From: Rhodococcus maanshanensis NBRC 100610
Lineage (GTDB): Bacteria > Actinomycetota > Actinomycetes > Mycobacteriales > Mycobacteriaceae
Length of the DNA: 64,000 nucleotides
Reading direction: 5' to 3'
NCBI RefSeq assembly: GCF_001894865.1
Contig: NZ_BCXA01000029.1
Span: 1-64,000, forward strand
Below are positions 49,491 through 58,855 of this stretch, one piece after another (the stretch's first letter is position 1; each line of letters starts with the position of its first letter). The notes beneath the pieces were generated by a model. It was not told the DNA's origin and did no database searches. It was given only the letters and a program-made list of their open reading frames with translations. The position numbers and the translations under genes were made by a program.

Positions 49491-50791
49491 GAGGGCGCTC
49501 CGGTCTGGTCGGCGCCGTTCGGCTTCAGCATCGTCTCCCAGAGCGACTCGAACCCGGGCAGGGTCTTGGCCGTTGTGCCGATGTCCTCGATCTCCACGCC
49601 CGGCACCACCAGGCCGAGGATCGCTCCTGCGGTCGCCATCCGGTGGTCGGCGTAGGAGTGCCAGGCGCCACCGTGCAGCGCTCGCGGCTCGATGTGCAGG
49701 CCGTCGTCGGTCTCGGTGACGGCGCCGCCGAGGTTGTTGATCTCGGTGCGCAGGGCGGCGAGGCGGTCGGTTTCGTGGCCGCGCAGGTGGGCGATCCCGC
49801 GCAGCGTGGACGGCCCATCCGCCAGCGCCGCGAGGGCCGCGACGGTGGGGGTCAGCTCGCCGATGTCGTGCAGGTCCACGTCGATGCCACGAAGGCTACG
49901 CGGCCCGCGCACCGTCAGCGTCGAATTCGCCAGCGACACTTCGGCACCCATCTTGGTGAGGATGCCGCGGATGGCGTCGCCCGGCTGCGTGGTGCGGGCG
50001 GGCCACAGCGGCACGCTGACCGAGCCGCCGGTCACCGCGGCCGCCGCGAGGAACGAGGTGGCATTCGACAGGTCGGGTTCGATCACCCAGTCGACCGCGT
50101 CCACGGCCCCGGGGGACACCCGCCAGGTGTCGGGATCGCCACCGTCGCCGGGGGTCTGGACCCGAACGCCCGCCTCCCGCAGCATCTCCACCGTCATGTC
50201 GATGTGCGGCATCGAGGGCACCGAGCGCCCCTCGTGTCGCACGGTGATGCCGTCGTCGAAACGCGCGGCGGAGAGTAGGAGTCCGGAGACGAACTGGGAC
50301 GAGCCCGACGCGTCGATGGTGACGACGCCGCCCGAGACCTTGCCGTGCCCGTTCACGGTGAACGGCAGGCCGTCGCCGTCGATGTCGACGCCGAGTCCGC
50401 GGAGCGCGTCGAGAATCGTGTTCAGGGGCCGGGTGCGGGCCTGCTCGTCGCCGTCGAACTCGACCGTTCCGTCGGAGAGTGCCGCGAGCGGCGGCAGGAA
50501 CCGCATGACGGTGCCGGCCAGGCCGCAGTCGACCGCGGCCGATCCGAGGGTGCCTGGGGTCACGCGCAGGGTGGTGGCGTCGCCGTCGATCCGCACGCCG
50601 AGGGCGCGCAGCGCGTCGATCATCAGGTCGGTGTCGCGACTGCGGAGCGCGCCGGTGATCGTTGACGGGCCCGAGGCGAGCGCGGCCAGGATCAGCGCCC
50701 GGTTGGTGATCGACTTGGACCCGGGCAGGGTCACGGACGCGTGCACGGGCGATGCGGCGACGGGCGCCTTCCACAGACTCACGTGCACCAT
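49487..50791 (-). CDS. aroA: 3-phosphoshikimate 1-carboxyvinyltransferase (EPSP synthase)
   Basis: Sixth step of the shikimate pathway: transfers enolpyruvyl from PEP to shikimate-3-phosphate. 434 aa from the ATG at 50791. Signature motifs are [20 protein letters not shown] near the N-terminus, [53 protein letters not shown] and [12 protein letters not shown]. The frame stays open further upstream (to 50902) but a GGGAAG sits just before this ATG; GTG 50788 or 50782 are also possible. Divergent from the SRAP gene across 38 bp. Confidence 0.93.
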   Translation of the reverse strand: MVHVSLWKAPVAASPVHASVTLPGSKSITNRALILAALASGPSTITGALRSRDTDLMIDALRALGVRIDGDATTLRVTPGTLGSAAVDCGLAGTVMRFLPPLAALSDGTVEFDGDEQARTRPLNTILDALRGLGVDIDGDGLPFTVNGHGKVSGGVVTIDASGSSQFVSGLLLSAARFDDGITVRHEGRSVPSMPHIDMTVEMLREAGVRVQTPGDGGDPDTWRVSPGAVDAVDWVIEPDLSNATSFLAAAAVTGGSVSVPLWPARTTQPGDAIRGILTKMGAEVSLANSTLTVRGPRSLRGIDVDLHDIGELTPTVAALAALADGPSTLRGIAHLRGHETDRLAALRTEINNLGGAVTETDDGLHIEPRALHGGAWHSYADHRMATAGAILGLVVPGVEIEDIGTTAKTLPGFESLWETMLKPNGADQTGAPS

Positions 50792-50829
50792 CTTCCCAGA
50801 GTGTCGGTGGTGGGAGACACAATGGTCGT

Positions 50830-51615
50830 ATGTGCGGCAGATACGCGACGACGGTCGACCCGGCGCTGCTGGCGGTCGAGTTGGACGCGCTCGACGAGAC
50901 ATCCGGCCCCGGGGGCTCCAGGGAGCCGGCCGAGAACTACAACGTGGCGCCGACCGACCCGGTGCTCGCCGTGGTGAGCAGGCACTCGCACGAGCACCCC
51001 GACGACATTCCTGCCCGCCGGATCCGGCGGATGCGGTGGGGCCTCCTGCCGTCGTGGACCAAGGCGTCCGAACCGGGCGTGCCCGCCAGAGGGGCGCCGC
51101 TGTTCAATGCGCGTGCGGACACCGCCGCCACCAAGCCTGCCTTCCGCAGCGCGCTCAAGACCAAGCGCGCCCTGGTGCCGATGGACGGCTGGTACGAGTG
51201 GCTGACGGAGCCTGCCACGACGGGCAAGGCGGCGAAGGTGCCGTACTTCATGACCCCCGCGGACGGCTCACGGCTCTACGCGGCAGGCCTGTGGTCGGTG
51301 TGGCGGGACCGCGAAGCCGACACCGCGCCGCTGCTCAGCGTCACGATCCTCACCACCGACTCGGTCGGCGAGCTGCAGTCGATCCACGACCGGATGCCGC
51401 TGATCCTCACGCCCGACCGGTGGGACCGCTGGCTCGATCCCGACGCGGACGCGCCAGGCGACCTGCTCGATCCGATCGACGCGGCGGTCGCGGCCGGCAT
51501 CGAGATCCGCCGGGTGTCGGACCGGGTGAACAGCGTCCGCAACGACGGCCCGGAGCTGATCGCGCCGGTCGCGGCGCCCGGGTCAGCGGTCGGCGAGCAG
51601 ATCACCCTGCTGTGA
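50830..51615 (+). CDS. SOS response-associated peptidase (SRAP/HMCES-like)
   Basis: A 261-aa enzyme that forms a covalent crosslink with abasic sites in single-stranded DNA. The active Cys is residue 2 (MCGRYA), exposed after Met removal. Other conserved parts are [41 protein letters not shown] and STARTING-like IHDRMPLIL (catalytic His and Arg region). Corresponds to Rv3226c. The 3' end overlaps the convergent LLM oxidoreductase gene by 33 nt. Confidence 0.94.
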   Translation: MCGRYATTVDPALLAVELDALDETSGPGGSREPAENYNVAPTDPVLAVVSRHSHEHPDDIPARRIRRMRWGLLPSWTKASEPGVPARGAPLFNARADTAATKPAFRSALKTKRALVPMDGWYEWLTEPATTGKAAKVPYFMTPADGSRLYAAGLWSVWRDREADTAPLLSVTILTTDSVGELQSIHDRMPLILTPDRWDRWLDPDADAPGDLLDPIDAAVAAGIEIRRVSDRVNSVRNDGPELIAPVAAPGSAVGEQITLL

Positions 51616-52596
51616 GGGCAGGTCGCTGAGCTCGGCCACCAGCTCGAGCGAGCGCAGCCAGGCCGTGCGATCGGTCGCCGAGGAGACGACCATCAGCTCG
51701 TCGGCGGCGGTCTCCTCACCGAATCGGTCCAGGTACTCGCGCACCACGGTCGGTGTGCCGACGGCCGAGTACCGGACCATCTGCAGCACCTGCTGGCCAG
51801 CGGGGGACTCGAGGATCATGTCGGCCTCGTCGGCGGTGAAGGTCCGGCCGCGGCCGACGAACAGCCCGACCCGTTTGCGCTTGGTCTCGAGGAACAGCCG
51901 GTCCGCCTCGTCCTGGGTGTCCGCCGCGATGACGTTGACGGCGGCGATCACGTACGGCTGCGCGAGCTGGGCGGAGGGCCGGAACTCGCGGCGGTAGATC
52001 GCGAGGGCGTCGAGCAGGGCGTTCGGTGCGAAGTGCGATGCGAAGGCATACGGAAGTCCCAGCGCGGCAGCCAGTTTGGCTCCGAACAGGGACGATCCGA
52101 GGACGTACAGCGGCACATTCGTGCCCTTGCCGGGCGTCGCCTCGATCCCCGGGACGCGCGACGGGCCGGTCAGGTAGCCCTGCAGCTCCAGCACGTCCTG
52201 CGGGAACGATTCCGCGGACGCGGGGTCGCGTCGTAGCGCCCGCATCGTCTTCTGGTCGCTGCCCGGTGCGCGGCCGAGCCCGAGGTCGATCCGGCCGGGG
52301 TGCAACTCGGCGAGGGTGCCGAACTGTTCGGCGATCGTCAGCGGCGCGTGGTTGGGCAGCATGATGCCGCCTGCGCCGAGACGGATCCGCTGCGTGTGCG
52401 CCGCGACGTGCGCGATCAGCACGCTGGTGGCGGAGGAGGCGATGGAGGGCATGTTGTGGTGCTCGGCGTACCAGATGCGCCGGTAGCCCCACCGCTCGGC
52501 GGATTGCGCCATGTGCACGCTGGACCGGAAGCTGTCGGCGGCCGTTTCCCCGTCCCCGATGTGGGCGAGATCGAGGATGGAGAGTGGAACCGTCAC
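51583..52596 (-). CDS. LLM-class flavin-dependent oxidoreductase
   Basis: A 337-aa luciferase-like monooxygenase TIM-barrel protein using FMN or F420. Characteristic stretches are [57 protein letters not shown] and VVREYLDRF near the C-terminus. It belongs to the MsnO8-like subgroup rather than to F420-dependent glucose dehydrogenase. The GTG at 52596 (V-T-V-P-L-S-I-L-D) is chosen because family members begin [15 protein letters not shown] is nearby. Substrate unknown. Confidence 0.88.
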   Translation of the reverse strand: MTVPLSILDLAHIGDGETAADSFRSSVHMAQSAERWGYRRIWYAEHHNMPSIASSATSVLIAHVAAHTQRIRLGAGGIMLPNHAPLTIAEQFGTLAELHPGRIDLGLGRAPGSDQKTMRALRRDPASAESFPQDVLELQGYLTGPSRVPGIEATPGKGTNVPLYVLGSSLFGAKLAAALGLPYAFASHFAPNALLDALAIYRREFRPSAQLAQPYVIAAVNVIAADTQDEADRLFLETKRKRVGLFVGRGRTFTADEADMILESPAGQQVLQMVRYSAVGTPTVVREYLDRFGEETAADELMVVSSATDRTAWLRSLELVAELSDLPSQQGDLLADR

Positions 52597-52704
52597 GGTG
52601 GTACCGCCTTCTTTCGATGACAACAGTCGTTCGTGGAGACAAGTCGTTGTGTTGTGCAACAGTCCGTGGCCGAAAAGTAATTCCCCGTGCACAGATATTC
52701 GGGC

Positions 52705-53199
52705 TCAGCCCGCGGTGATCGGGGCGAGCACCGCGCCGGTCAGCCGGACCAGGTCGGCCGGGTCCAGGTCGATCTCCAGACCGCGCCTGCCCGCGCTGCA
52801 CAGCACCCGGTCCCAGTTCGCGGCGGAGGCATCGATCACGGTCGGCAGCCGCTTGCGCTGACCGAGCGGGGAGATGCCGCCGAGCACGTATCCGGTGGAC
52901 CGCTGTGCCTCCGCCTGCTCGGCCATGACCGCCTTGCTCGACCCGAGCGCGGCCGCCGCGGCCTTGAGGGAGAGCTTCGCGGGGACCGGGAGCACGGCGA
53001 CCGCCAGCTTGCCGTCGGAGGTCTTGATCACCAGCGTCTTGAGGATCTGTGCCGGCTCGAGGCCCAGCTGACCGGCCAGCGCGTCCACCGCCTCGGCGCC
53101 GTAGGAGGCGCTGGCGGAGTCGTGCTCGTAGCTGTGCACGCGGTGCGAGATCTTGCCCTTGGTGAGCGCCTGGGTCGCGGGGGTGGAGGTGCCGGCCAT
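52705..53199 (-). CDS. ybaK: Cys-tRNA(Pro)/Cys-tRNA(Cys) deacylase YbaK
   Basis: A 164-aa trans-editing factor that hydrolyses misacylated Cys-tRNA(Pro). The YbaK/EbsC fold shows TLVIKTSDGKLAVAVLPVPAKLSLKAAA, GYVLGGISPLGQRKRLPTVID and RGLEIDLDPADLVRLTGA. The ATG at 53199 (MAGTSTPATQAL) is chosen; an upstream frame runs into the sigH promoter region. Divergent from sigH. Confidence 0.92.
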   Translation of the reverse strand: MAGTSTPATQALTKGKISHRVHSYEHDSASASYGAEAVDALAGQLGLEPAQILKTLVIKTSDGKLAVAVLPVPAKLSLKAAAAALGSSKAVMAEQAEAQRSTGYVLGGISPLGQRKRLPTVIDASAANWDRVLCSAGRRGLEIDLDPADLVRLTGAVLAPITAG

Positions 53200-53243
53200 G
53201 GCGCCGACTCTAGTTCTCCGGGAACACGCTGTGACGAGACCGT

Positions 53244-53270
53244 GGGAACACTTCGCGATGGGCCGGCGTT
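53244..53270 (+). promoter_or_regulatory. SigH-type promoter of sigH
   Basis: GGGAACA (53244-53250), 16-bp spacer, CGTT (53267-53270) matches the mycobacterial SigH promoter GGGAAYA(N16-17)CGTT. It lies upstream of sigH, so sigH is probably autoregulated. Confidence 0.65.
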
Positions 53271-53380
53271 GCACCCAGCACGTTGGTCCATCTCGAAAGG
53301 AGTCGTAGGTGTCGGTGCAGTGCCTCGAGCGCCCCGCTGACCGCAGTCCCCTCGACCGGGTAGCGGTAGCCTTGATCCCT

Positions 53381-54055
53381 ATGGCGAGCGAAGGGATCAG
53401 CGTGCCTGACGACCGGCCCGAGAACGATCAGCCACCCCAGGACGAGTCCGGCGGCGATCTGACCGCGCGGTTCGAGCGCGATGCGCTTCCGCTGCTGGAC
53501 CAGCTCTACGGTGCGGCGCTGCGGATGACCCGCAACCCGGCCGATGCGGAGGACCTGGTCCAGGAGACCTACATCAAGGCCTACTCGGCGTTCCGCTCCT
53601 TCAAGGAGGGCACCAACCTCAAGGCCTGGATGTACCGGATCCTGACCAACACCTACATCAACTCGTACCGCAAGAAGCAGCGTCAGCCGGCGCAGTACCC
53701 GACGGACGAGATCACCGACTGGCAGCTCGCGGCCACCGCCGAGCACACCTCGCAGGGCCTGCGGTCCGCCGAGGTGGAGGCGCTCGACACGCTGCCCGAC
53801 GACGACATCAAGGCGGCTCTGCAGGAGCTGCCGGAGGAGTTCCGGATGGCGGTGTACTACGCCGACGTCGAGGGCTTCCCCTACAAGGAGATCGCGGAGA
53901 TCATGGGCACGCCCATCGGCACCGTGATGTCCCGCCTGCATCGCGGGCGCAAGCAGCTGCGCGGGCTGCTGGCCGACGTGGCACGAGAGCGTGGATTCAA
54001 CCGGAGCGGCGCAGCGGCGGCGACCGCGGCCCAGGAGCAGGAGGCGACCCGGTGA
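53381..54055 (+). CDS. sigH: ECF sigma factor SigH
   Basis: Oxidative and heat stress sigma factor. 224 aa; region 2 is [29 protein letters not shown] with [19 protein letters not shown], and region 4 is [42 protein letters not shown] (several adjacent motifs). The N-terminus from ATG 53381 ([11 protein letters not shown]) resembles the known length; a GTG at 53309 or 53401 is possible. Downstream, the anti-sigma RshA overlaps by 4 nt. Confidence 0.95.
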   Translation: MASEGISVPDDRPENDQPPQDESGGDLTARFERDALPLLDQLYGAALRMTRNPADAEDLVQETYIKAYSAFRSFKEGTNLKAWMYRILTNTYINSYRKKQRQPAQYPTDEITDWQLAATAEHTSQGLRSAEVEALDTLPDDDIKAALQELPEEFRMAVYYADVEGFPYKEIAEIMGTPIGTVMSRLHRGRKQLRGLLADVARERGFNRSGAAAATAAQEQEATR

Positions 54056-54330
54056 GCGAGCAGGACGAGTTCGAGCGGTTGGACTGCTCCGCGGTGATCG
54101 CGGACGTGTGGCTGATGCTCGACAACGAGTGCGACGAGACGACGCGCGCCCGGCTGAAGCGGCACATGGAGGACTGCGGATCCTGCTTCGAGGCCTACGG
54201 CATCGAGGAGAAGGTCAAGTCGCTGCTCGCCCGCAAGTGTGGCGGCGAGCACGCGCCTGAGGGCTTGCGGGAGCGGCTGACGATCCAGCTGCACCAGACC
54301 ACGTTCATCACCAGGATCGATCCCGAGTAG
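54052..54330 (+). CDS. rshA: anti-sigma factor RshA (zinc-associated)
   Basis: A 92-aa ZAS-family redox switch that holds SigH until thiols are oxidised. The ZAS motif H-x3-C-x2-C is [14 protein letters not shown] (residues 38-51), with further Cys at LDC near 11 and KCGG near 61. The GTG overlaps the sigH stop (GTGA), giving a stoichiometric coupled pair. Confidence 0.93.
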   Translation: MSEQDEFERLDCSAVIADVWLMLDNECDETTRARLKRHMEDCGSCFEAYGIEEKVKSLLARKCGGEHAPEGLRERLTIQLHQTTFITRIDPE

Positions 54331-54350
54331 TCGGAGCGCATACGAAAAGA

Positions 54351-54380
54351 GAGCCGCCCCAGCGAATTTCGGGGCGGCTC
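54351..54380 (+). terminator. hairpin after rshA
   Basis: GAGCCGCCCC (54351-54360) pairs over 10 bp with 54371-54380, flanked by complementary CGAAA/TTTCG; a T-containing tract follows. Classic intrinsic terminator form. Confidence 0.8.
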
Positions 54381-54452
54381 GCTTTCGTTCGGAGCCCGGC
54401 CAACGAGGACAACCCGGGGGTTCTCGGGCTGCCCTCATTGCGAAGTGTTGGG

Positions 54453-55088
54453 TCAGCCGCCGGTGATGAAGCCCCAATCACACCCTACGCAGCGCGTCTG
54501 GGCTTTCATCGAACGGAAGTCCTGGGTGCCGAGCCCCGAGATATCCGCTATGACACCTGTGCCCTGAACATCGCCGGTTACCGCCTGCTTCTCGGTTCTG
54601 TACCAGGTGTAGGTGACCTCGAGGACGACGGTGGCACCGGCTCCGGTGATCGGCCACCCTGCGCCGGCCGCCACGTAGATGCCTGCCCCATTCGGGGTGG
54701 ACGTGACCGTCTCGGTGGCCCTGTCGCCGTTCGCCTTGGTGTAGGTGATCTCGGCGGAGGGGCTCGCGGCGGGGAAGGGATCTTGGTCGTCGATCCGGGT
54801 GATCAGGCGATCTGGCGCCCCGGTCGCGGCGAAGGTGGTGCGGAAGGTCACCTGCTCGCCCTCCGTGCCCACGTTTGGGCCGACCACCTCACGGGTGACT
54901 GTCACGTTGTCGACGGTGGCGGTGTCCAAACGCTGCAAGTCGGGGTCGAACCGGGGGAAGTCGACGCTGCCACCGCTGCTGCCGGTCGCGCCTGCGGTTG
55001 CGGTGCCGGTCAGCAGGCCTGCGGCGAGTAGGGCGGCGGTGGTGGCGACCGCGGCGAGACGGCGGGCGGGTGTTGACGAGCGGGACAC
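54453..55088 (-). CDS. secreted protein of unknown function
   Basis: A 211-aa exported protein. The signal peptide is clear: basic start (MSRSSTPARR), hydrophobic core LAAVATTAALLAAGLL and likely cleavage after TATAGA. The mature part is beta-rich with an Ig-like or DUF11-like pattern (VTFRTTFAATGAP, VVLEVTYTWYRTEK). It ends with CVGCDWGFITGG, a CxxC pair at the tail that could form a disulfide. GTG start with GGAG five bases upstream. No operon partner. I do not recognise a homologue or function. Confidence 0.7.
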   Translation of the reverse strand: MSRSSTPARRLAAVATTAALLAAGLLTGTATAGATGSSGGSVDFPRFDPDLQRLDTATVDNVTVTREVVGPNVGTEGEQVTFRTTFAATGAPDRLITRIDDQDPFPAASPSAEITYTKANGDRATETVTSTPNGAGIYVAAGAGWPITGAGATVVLEVTYTWYRTEKQAVTGDVQGTGVIADISGLGTQDFRSMKAQTRCVGCDWGFITGG

Positions 55089-55265
55089 GGGACTCCGTTC
55101 GGGGAGGGCGACTGGGCGCGCGTGTCGGGGGAGTCGAACTGTGCGCGCCCCCCAACCGCGTGTGCGGTCATCGTATGGACGGCCGGCCGGTTCCGTCGGA
55201 TAATGCGAATACTGTTGTGCATAACGGTATTTCGGAGCGTCCGATCCCTGGGTCCGTGAGACGCA

Positions 55266-55300
55266 ACGAGGGCCGGGACACAGTGTGTCCCGGCCCTCGT
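55266..55300. terminator. 16-bp hairpin after the bL37 gene
   Basis: Perfect 16-bp arms (55266-55281 and 55285-55300) around a 3-nt loop, just past the bL37 stop codon (minus strand). Confidence 0.7.
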
Positions 55301-55320
55301 GAGGCTTCGCCTACGGCGCG

Positions 55321-55395
55321 TCAGCTGTTTGGACGCTTGCCGTGGTTGGCCTTGTTGCCCTTGCGGCTGCGCTTCTTGCGACCACGCTTACCCAT
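55321..55395 (-). CDS. 50S ribosomal protein bL37 (24 aa)
   Basis: A 24-codon gene for a highly basic peptide MGKRGRKKRSRKGN, then KANHGKRPNS. The pattern matches the actinobacterial bL37 protein found in mycobacterial 50S structures (MSKRGRKKRxRK...KANHGKRPN). AAGGAG lies seven bases before the ATG. It is too short for most gene finders. Followed by a strong terminator. Confidence 0.92.
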   Translation of the reverse strand: MGKRGRKKRSRKGNKANHGKRPNS

Positions 55396-55490
55396 GGTTG
55401 TCTCCTTCCCTCTGATCTCGCTCCGGGACATTCTTCCATGTGTGGTTGGCTGTACTTCCATTGGCAGGTCTAGAACAAGCGAGGTGCTCG

Positions 55491-55706
55491 ATGGCAGAAG
55501 ACGTGCGTGCCGAGATGGTTTCCACCGTCTTCCAGGTGGTTGTCACCGAAGGCGACGAGGTGAAGGAGGGGGACACCCTCGTGATCTTGGAGTCGATGAA
55601 GATGGAGATCCCGGTGATCGCGGAGGTGAACGGCCGCGTGACCTCGGTGGATGTCACGGTCGGCGACGTCATCCAGCAGGGCGACCTGATCGCCGTCATC
55701 TCCTGA
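55491..55706 (+). CDS. biotinylated protein TB7.3-like (biotinyl domain)
   Basis: A 71-aa free biotin-carrier domain, the Rv3221c equivalent. It carries LESMKMEIP with the biotinylated Lys in the MKM motif near residue 37 and a hammerhead fold (VVVTEGDEVKEGDTLVILES, VTVGDVIQQGDLIAVIS). No carboxylase gene is adjacent, so its acyl partner is elsewhere. Starts at ATG 55491 by comparison with the 71-aa mycobacterial protein. Next gene follows after 17 bp. Confidence 0.9.
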   Translation: MAEDVRAEMVSTVFQVVVTEGDEVKEGDTLVILESMKMEIPVIAEVNGRVTSVDVTVGDVIQQGDLIAVIS

Positions 55707-55723
55707 CCGTCACGCCCTGATCG

Positions 55724-57235
55724 ATGTCCACCCTCAGCGATCTGCTCGCCGAACACACCGACCTGCCGGGCAGCGCCGTCGACCACCTGCAGCGGGTGGT
55801 CGGGGAGTGGCAGCTGCTCGCCGACCTGTCGTTCGCCGACGTGCTGCTGTGGGTGGGCGCGGACAGCGGCAACCCGGAGGTCTCCGGCCACGGTGAAGTG
55901 GTCTGCGTCGCGCAGTGCCGGCCGACAACCGCCCCCACCGCGTTCGCCGAGGACGCCGTCGGCACGGTGGTCTCGGACGCCGAGCACCCGCACGTGCGGC
56001 AGGCGCTGACGGAGTGGCGGATCGTGCGCGTCGAGGACGGACCGCCCGGCGAGGGGACGCCGGTACGCCGCGAGGCCATCCCCGTGCGGTGTGCGGGGGA
56101 CGTGATCGCCGTCCTCAGCCGCGATACCAACCCCACCCAGCATCGGCAGTCCAGCCCGCTCGAGGTCGCGTACCTCGACTGCGCTGCGGACCTGTGCCAG
56201 ATGATCAGCGAGGGGACGTTCCCGACGCCGGAGGAACACAGCGAGATCCTCTCCAGCCCGCGCGCGGGCGACGGCTTCATCCGGCTCGACTCCGACGGGA
56301 CGGTGGTCTACGCCAGCCCGAACGCGCTCTCGGCCTACCACCGGATGGGCCTGACGACGACGACACTGACGGGCAGCGACCTGGCCTCGGTGACCAGGAC
56401 GCTGGTCACCGACCCGTTCGACTCCCAGGACGTGGCCAACGACATCAGGGCCGCGCTCGCGGGCAAGGCGGGCAAGCGGATGGAGGTGGAGGCCCGCGGG
56501 GCCACCGTGCTGCTGCGCACCCTGGTGCTGCGGCCGGGCGGACTGCCTGCAGGCGCGGCGGTGCTGATCCGTGACGTCACGGAGGTCAAGCGTCGCGACC
56601 GTGCGCTGCTGAGCAAGGACGCGACCATCCGGGAGATCCATCACCGGGTGAAGAACAACCTGCAGACCGTCGCCGCGCTGCTGAGGTTGCAGGCCAGGCG
56701 GACCAACAACGACGAGGCGCGCCAGGCGCTGAGCGAGTCGGTGCGCCGGGTGACCTCGATCGCGCTGGTCCACGACACCCTGTCCATGTCGGTGGACGAG
56801 GAGGTCAACCTCGACGAGGTGGTCGACCGGCTGGTGCCGATCATGGCCGACGTCGCGATGGTGGGCAGCGCGGTCCACATCCGTCGTGAGGGCAGCCTGG
56901 GGGTGTTCCCGGCCGAACGGGCGACCCCCCTGGTCATGGTGCTGACCGAGCTGGTGCAGAACGCGATCGAGCACGCCTTCGAGCCGGGGGAGCCCGGCAC
57001 CGTGACGCTTCGGGCCGAGCGGTCGGCGCGCTGGCTGGACGTGGTGATCCACGATGACGGCAACGGCCTGCCGCCCGGCTTCAGCCTGGAGCGGTCCGAC
57101 CGCCTCGGCCTGCAGATCGTCCGGACCCTGGTCTCTGCCGAGTTGGGTGGTTCGCTCGGCCTGCATCCCGCCGAGGGCGGCGGAACGGACGCCGCGCTGC
57201 GGGTGCCGCTCGGGCGGCGCGCGAACCGCGTGTAG
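55724..57235 (+). CDS. pdtaS: sensor histidine kinase PdtaS
   Basis: Cytosolic kinase of the PdtaS-PdtaR system, whose regulator PdtaR is an ANTAR antiterminator. 503 aa. A GAF domain (residues about 10-150), a PAS domain (about 185-290), then a HisKA_2 domain with His306 (IREIHHRVKNNLQT) and a HATPase_c domain (ELVQNAIEHAFE, IHDDGNGLPPGF, LQIVRTLV). It corresponds to Rv3220c, length 501. The response regulator is not in the window, as is usual. Confidence 0.95.
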   Translation: MSTLSDLLAEHTDLPGSAVDHLQRVVGEWQLLADLSFADVLLWVGADSGNPEVSGHGEVVCVAQCRPTTAPTAFAEDAVGTVVSDAEHPHVRQALTEWRIVRVEDGPPGEGTPVRREAIPVRCAGDVIAVLSRDTNPTQHRQSSPLEVAYLDCAADLCQMISEGTFPTPEEHSEILSSPRAGDGFIRLDSDGTVVYASPNALSAYHRMGLTTTTLTGSDLASVTRTLVTDPFDSQDVANDIRAALAGKAGKRMEVEARGATVLLRTLVLRPGGLPAGAAVLIRDVTEVKRRDRALLSKDATIREIHHRVKNNLQTVAALLRLQARRTNNDEARQALSESVRRVTSIALVHDTLSMSVDEEVNLDEVVDRLVPIMADVAMVGSAVHIRREGSLGVFPAERATPLVMVLTELVQNAIEHAFEPGEPGTVTLRAERSARWLDVVIHDDGNGLPPGFSLERSDRLGLQIVRTLVSAELGGSLGLHPAEGGGTDAALRVPLGRRANRV

Positions 57236-57263
57236 TCGCGGATCGACCCCTGGAAACGACTGA

Positions 57264-57290
57264 GGCCCGGCACCATCATGGTGCCGGGCC
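57264..57290. terminator. 12-bp hairpin between pdtaS and whiB1
   Basis: GGCCCGGCACCA (57264-57275) pairs with 57279-57290 around a 3-nt loop between convergent genes. Confidence 0.75.
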
Positions 57291-57311
57291 CGTTCGTACG
57301 GTGCTGTGTGA

Positions 57312-57566
57312 CTAGACCGTGGTGCGGGCGCGGGTGCGCGCGTTGCGACGCTTGAGTGCGCGGCGCTCGTCCTCGCTCATGCCGCCCCAGACGCCTGCAT
57401 CCTGGCCGGACTCGAGTGCCCAGGACAGGCAGTCGGCGGTGACGGGGCAGCGGTTGCACACCAGCTTGGCGTCAGCGATCTGGGCGATGGCCGGACCGCT
57501 GTTGCCCACGGGAAAGAACAATTCCGGGTCTTCATCCCGACAAATTGCGTTGTGGCGCCAGTCCAT
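57312..57566 (-). CDS. whiB1: WhiB-family regulator WhiB1
   Basis: An 84-aa essential [4Fe-4S] DNA-binding protein that is nitric-oxide sensitive. Cluster Cys lie in AICRDEDPELFFPVG, VCNRCPVTADC (CxxC and C), with VWGGMSEDERRALKRR downstream. The ATG at 57566 with AAGGAG eight bases upstream gives exactly the mycobacterial length. Its 5' region holds a CRP-like site. Convergent with pdtaS. Confidence 0.97.
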   Translation of the reverse strand: MDWRHNAICRDEDPELFFPVGNSGPAIAQIADAKLVCNRCPVTADCLSWALESGQDAGVWGGMSEDERRALKRRNARTRARTTV

Positions 57567-57702
57567 CCTTCTGCTCCTTAACCGGGTGCGTTCTGCACCG
57601 TTTCGTATCGCTGAGTTCATGCGCATTGTGGGAAATGTTTCCGCGCTGTTGCTTGTGAATGCTTTCACGAACTAGCGGGATGTCAATGGATTCAGACCGC
57701 TT

Positions 57703-57718
57703 CGTGGGGTAACTCACT
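57703..57718. promoter_or_regulatory. CRP-like site upstream of whiB1
   Basis: On the whiB1 strand the site reads AGTGAGTTACCCCACG, of the form GTG(N8)CAC. It closely resembles the Crp (Rv3676) site described for M. tuberculosis whiB1. It lies about 140 bp before the start codon. Confidence 0.5.
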
Positions 57719-57852
57719 CTGTTAGGTTGCCCTATGTGGTCTGGGCTACTTTCTACCCCGGTTGCGGCGAGAATGCACTAGTCCCGTAAGATTTCTTGGC
57801 ATTTTCTCATGTTCGGGGCGATCGCGCAGGACGGCGACAGCGGGGCGACGCG

Positions 57853-58809
57853 TCAGACGCCGCTCGGCGCCACAACGGAGATGGCGTCGGGCACCGAGAC
57901 GAACTCGACCTCGGTGCGCATGCCGATGTAGTCGCCGTCCATCTGCAGGGCGATCGGCGTACTCGACCGGATCAGGATCCGCGGCACGTCGTCTACCCGA
58001 AAAAGGTTGCGCGCCTTCGGTTGTGCGCCGGGCGTGAGAAGCTGCCGGACCAACTTCAGGGTCTTGGGGACGCTCATCGTCCGCATCGCGAAGACGCCGA
58101 GGCCGGTGCTGAACGTGGTCTCCGGATTGATCTGGACGGGACGGTCGTTCAGGTAGGTCCACGGGCTGGAGTTCGACACGAATGCGTAGTGCACGCCCTC
58201 GACGGGGTCGTGGCCGGGCACCTGGACGGTCAGGGTCGGTTCGGTGCCCCGGTTGCGGAAGAAGGCGCGGATGGCGGTCCGGACGTAACGCGACGGCGTC
58301 GCCGGGTGGCCGTTGCCGCGGCTCGCGTCGATCGCCTCGCACACCTGCGCGTCGAGGCCCATGCCTGCGTTGAAGGTGAACCACCGGTTGTCGCAATGGG
58401 CCAGCCCGATCCGCCTGTGCTGGCGCAGCGCGAGCAGCTCGATGAGCTGATTGGTCGCGGCGACGGGATCCGCGCTGATGCCGAGCGAGCGGGCGAACAC
58501 GTTGGCCGACCCGCCGGGGACCACCGCGATGAGCGGGATCGGCCCGATCGCGACCTCGCTCATCGAATCCGGCCGGGGCGCGCCGAGCAACCCGTTGATG
58601 ACCTCGTTCACGGTGCCGTCGCCGCCGTGCACGACGATCAGACCGATGCCCTCGATGGCAGCGCGCCGGGCGAGCTCGCCCGCGTGACCGCGGTGGGTGG
58701 TGTGCGCGACCCGCACCTGGACCCGGCTCGAAACCGCGTGCGCGAGCAGATCACGCGCCGCTGGGGTCGTCGAGGTGGCATTCGGGTTGACGATCAGCAG
58801 CGCGCGCAC
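57853..58809 (-). CDS. diacylglycerol kinase-like lipid kinase
   Basis: A 318-aa protein of the DAGK catalytic-domain superfamily (PF00781). It starts ALLIVNPNATSTTPAARDLL; the nucleotide loop GGDGTVNEVINGLLG and VPGGSANVFARSLGIS are conserved, with the C-terminal domain around SSTPIALQMDGDYIG. Probably phosphorylates a lipid (diacylglycerol or sphingoid base). Begins with GTG at 58809 because family N-termini start there. Equivalent to Rv3218. Confidence 0.88.
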   Translation of the reverse strand: MRALLIVNPNATSTTPAARDLLAHAVSSRVQVRVAHTTHRGHAGELARRAAIEGIGLIVVHGGDGTVNEVINGLLGAPRPDSMSEVAIGPIPLIAVVPGGSANVFARSLGISADPVAATNQLIELLALRQHRRIGLAHCDNRWFTFNAGMGLDAQVCEAIDASRGNGHPATPSRYVRTAIRAFFRNRGTEPTLTVQVPGHDPVEGVHYAFVSNSSPWTYLNDRPVQINPETTFSTGLGVFAMRTMSVPKTLKLVRQLLTPGAQPKARNLFRVDDVPRILIRSSTPIALQMDGDYIGMRTEVEFVSVPDAISVVAPSGV

Positions 58810-58855
58810 AGGACACCACCCTAGCGGGGAGCCACGCGTTCTATAGGCTGGCGCG

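Noticed and set aside
53220-53226. An additional GGGAACA upstream of sigH as a second SigH -35
   Set aside because: No CGTT occurs at 16-17 bp after it, so it lacks the -10 element.
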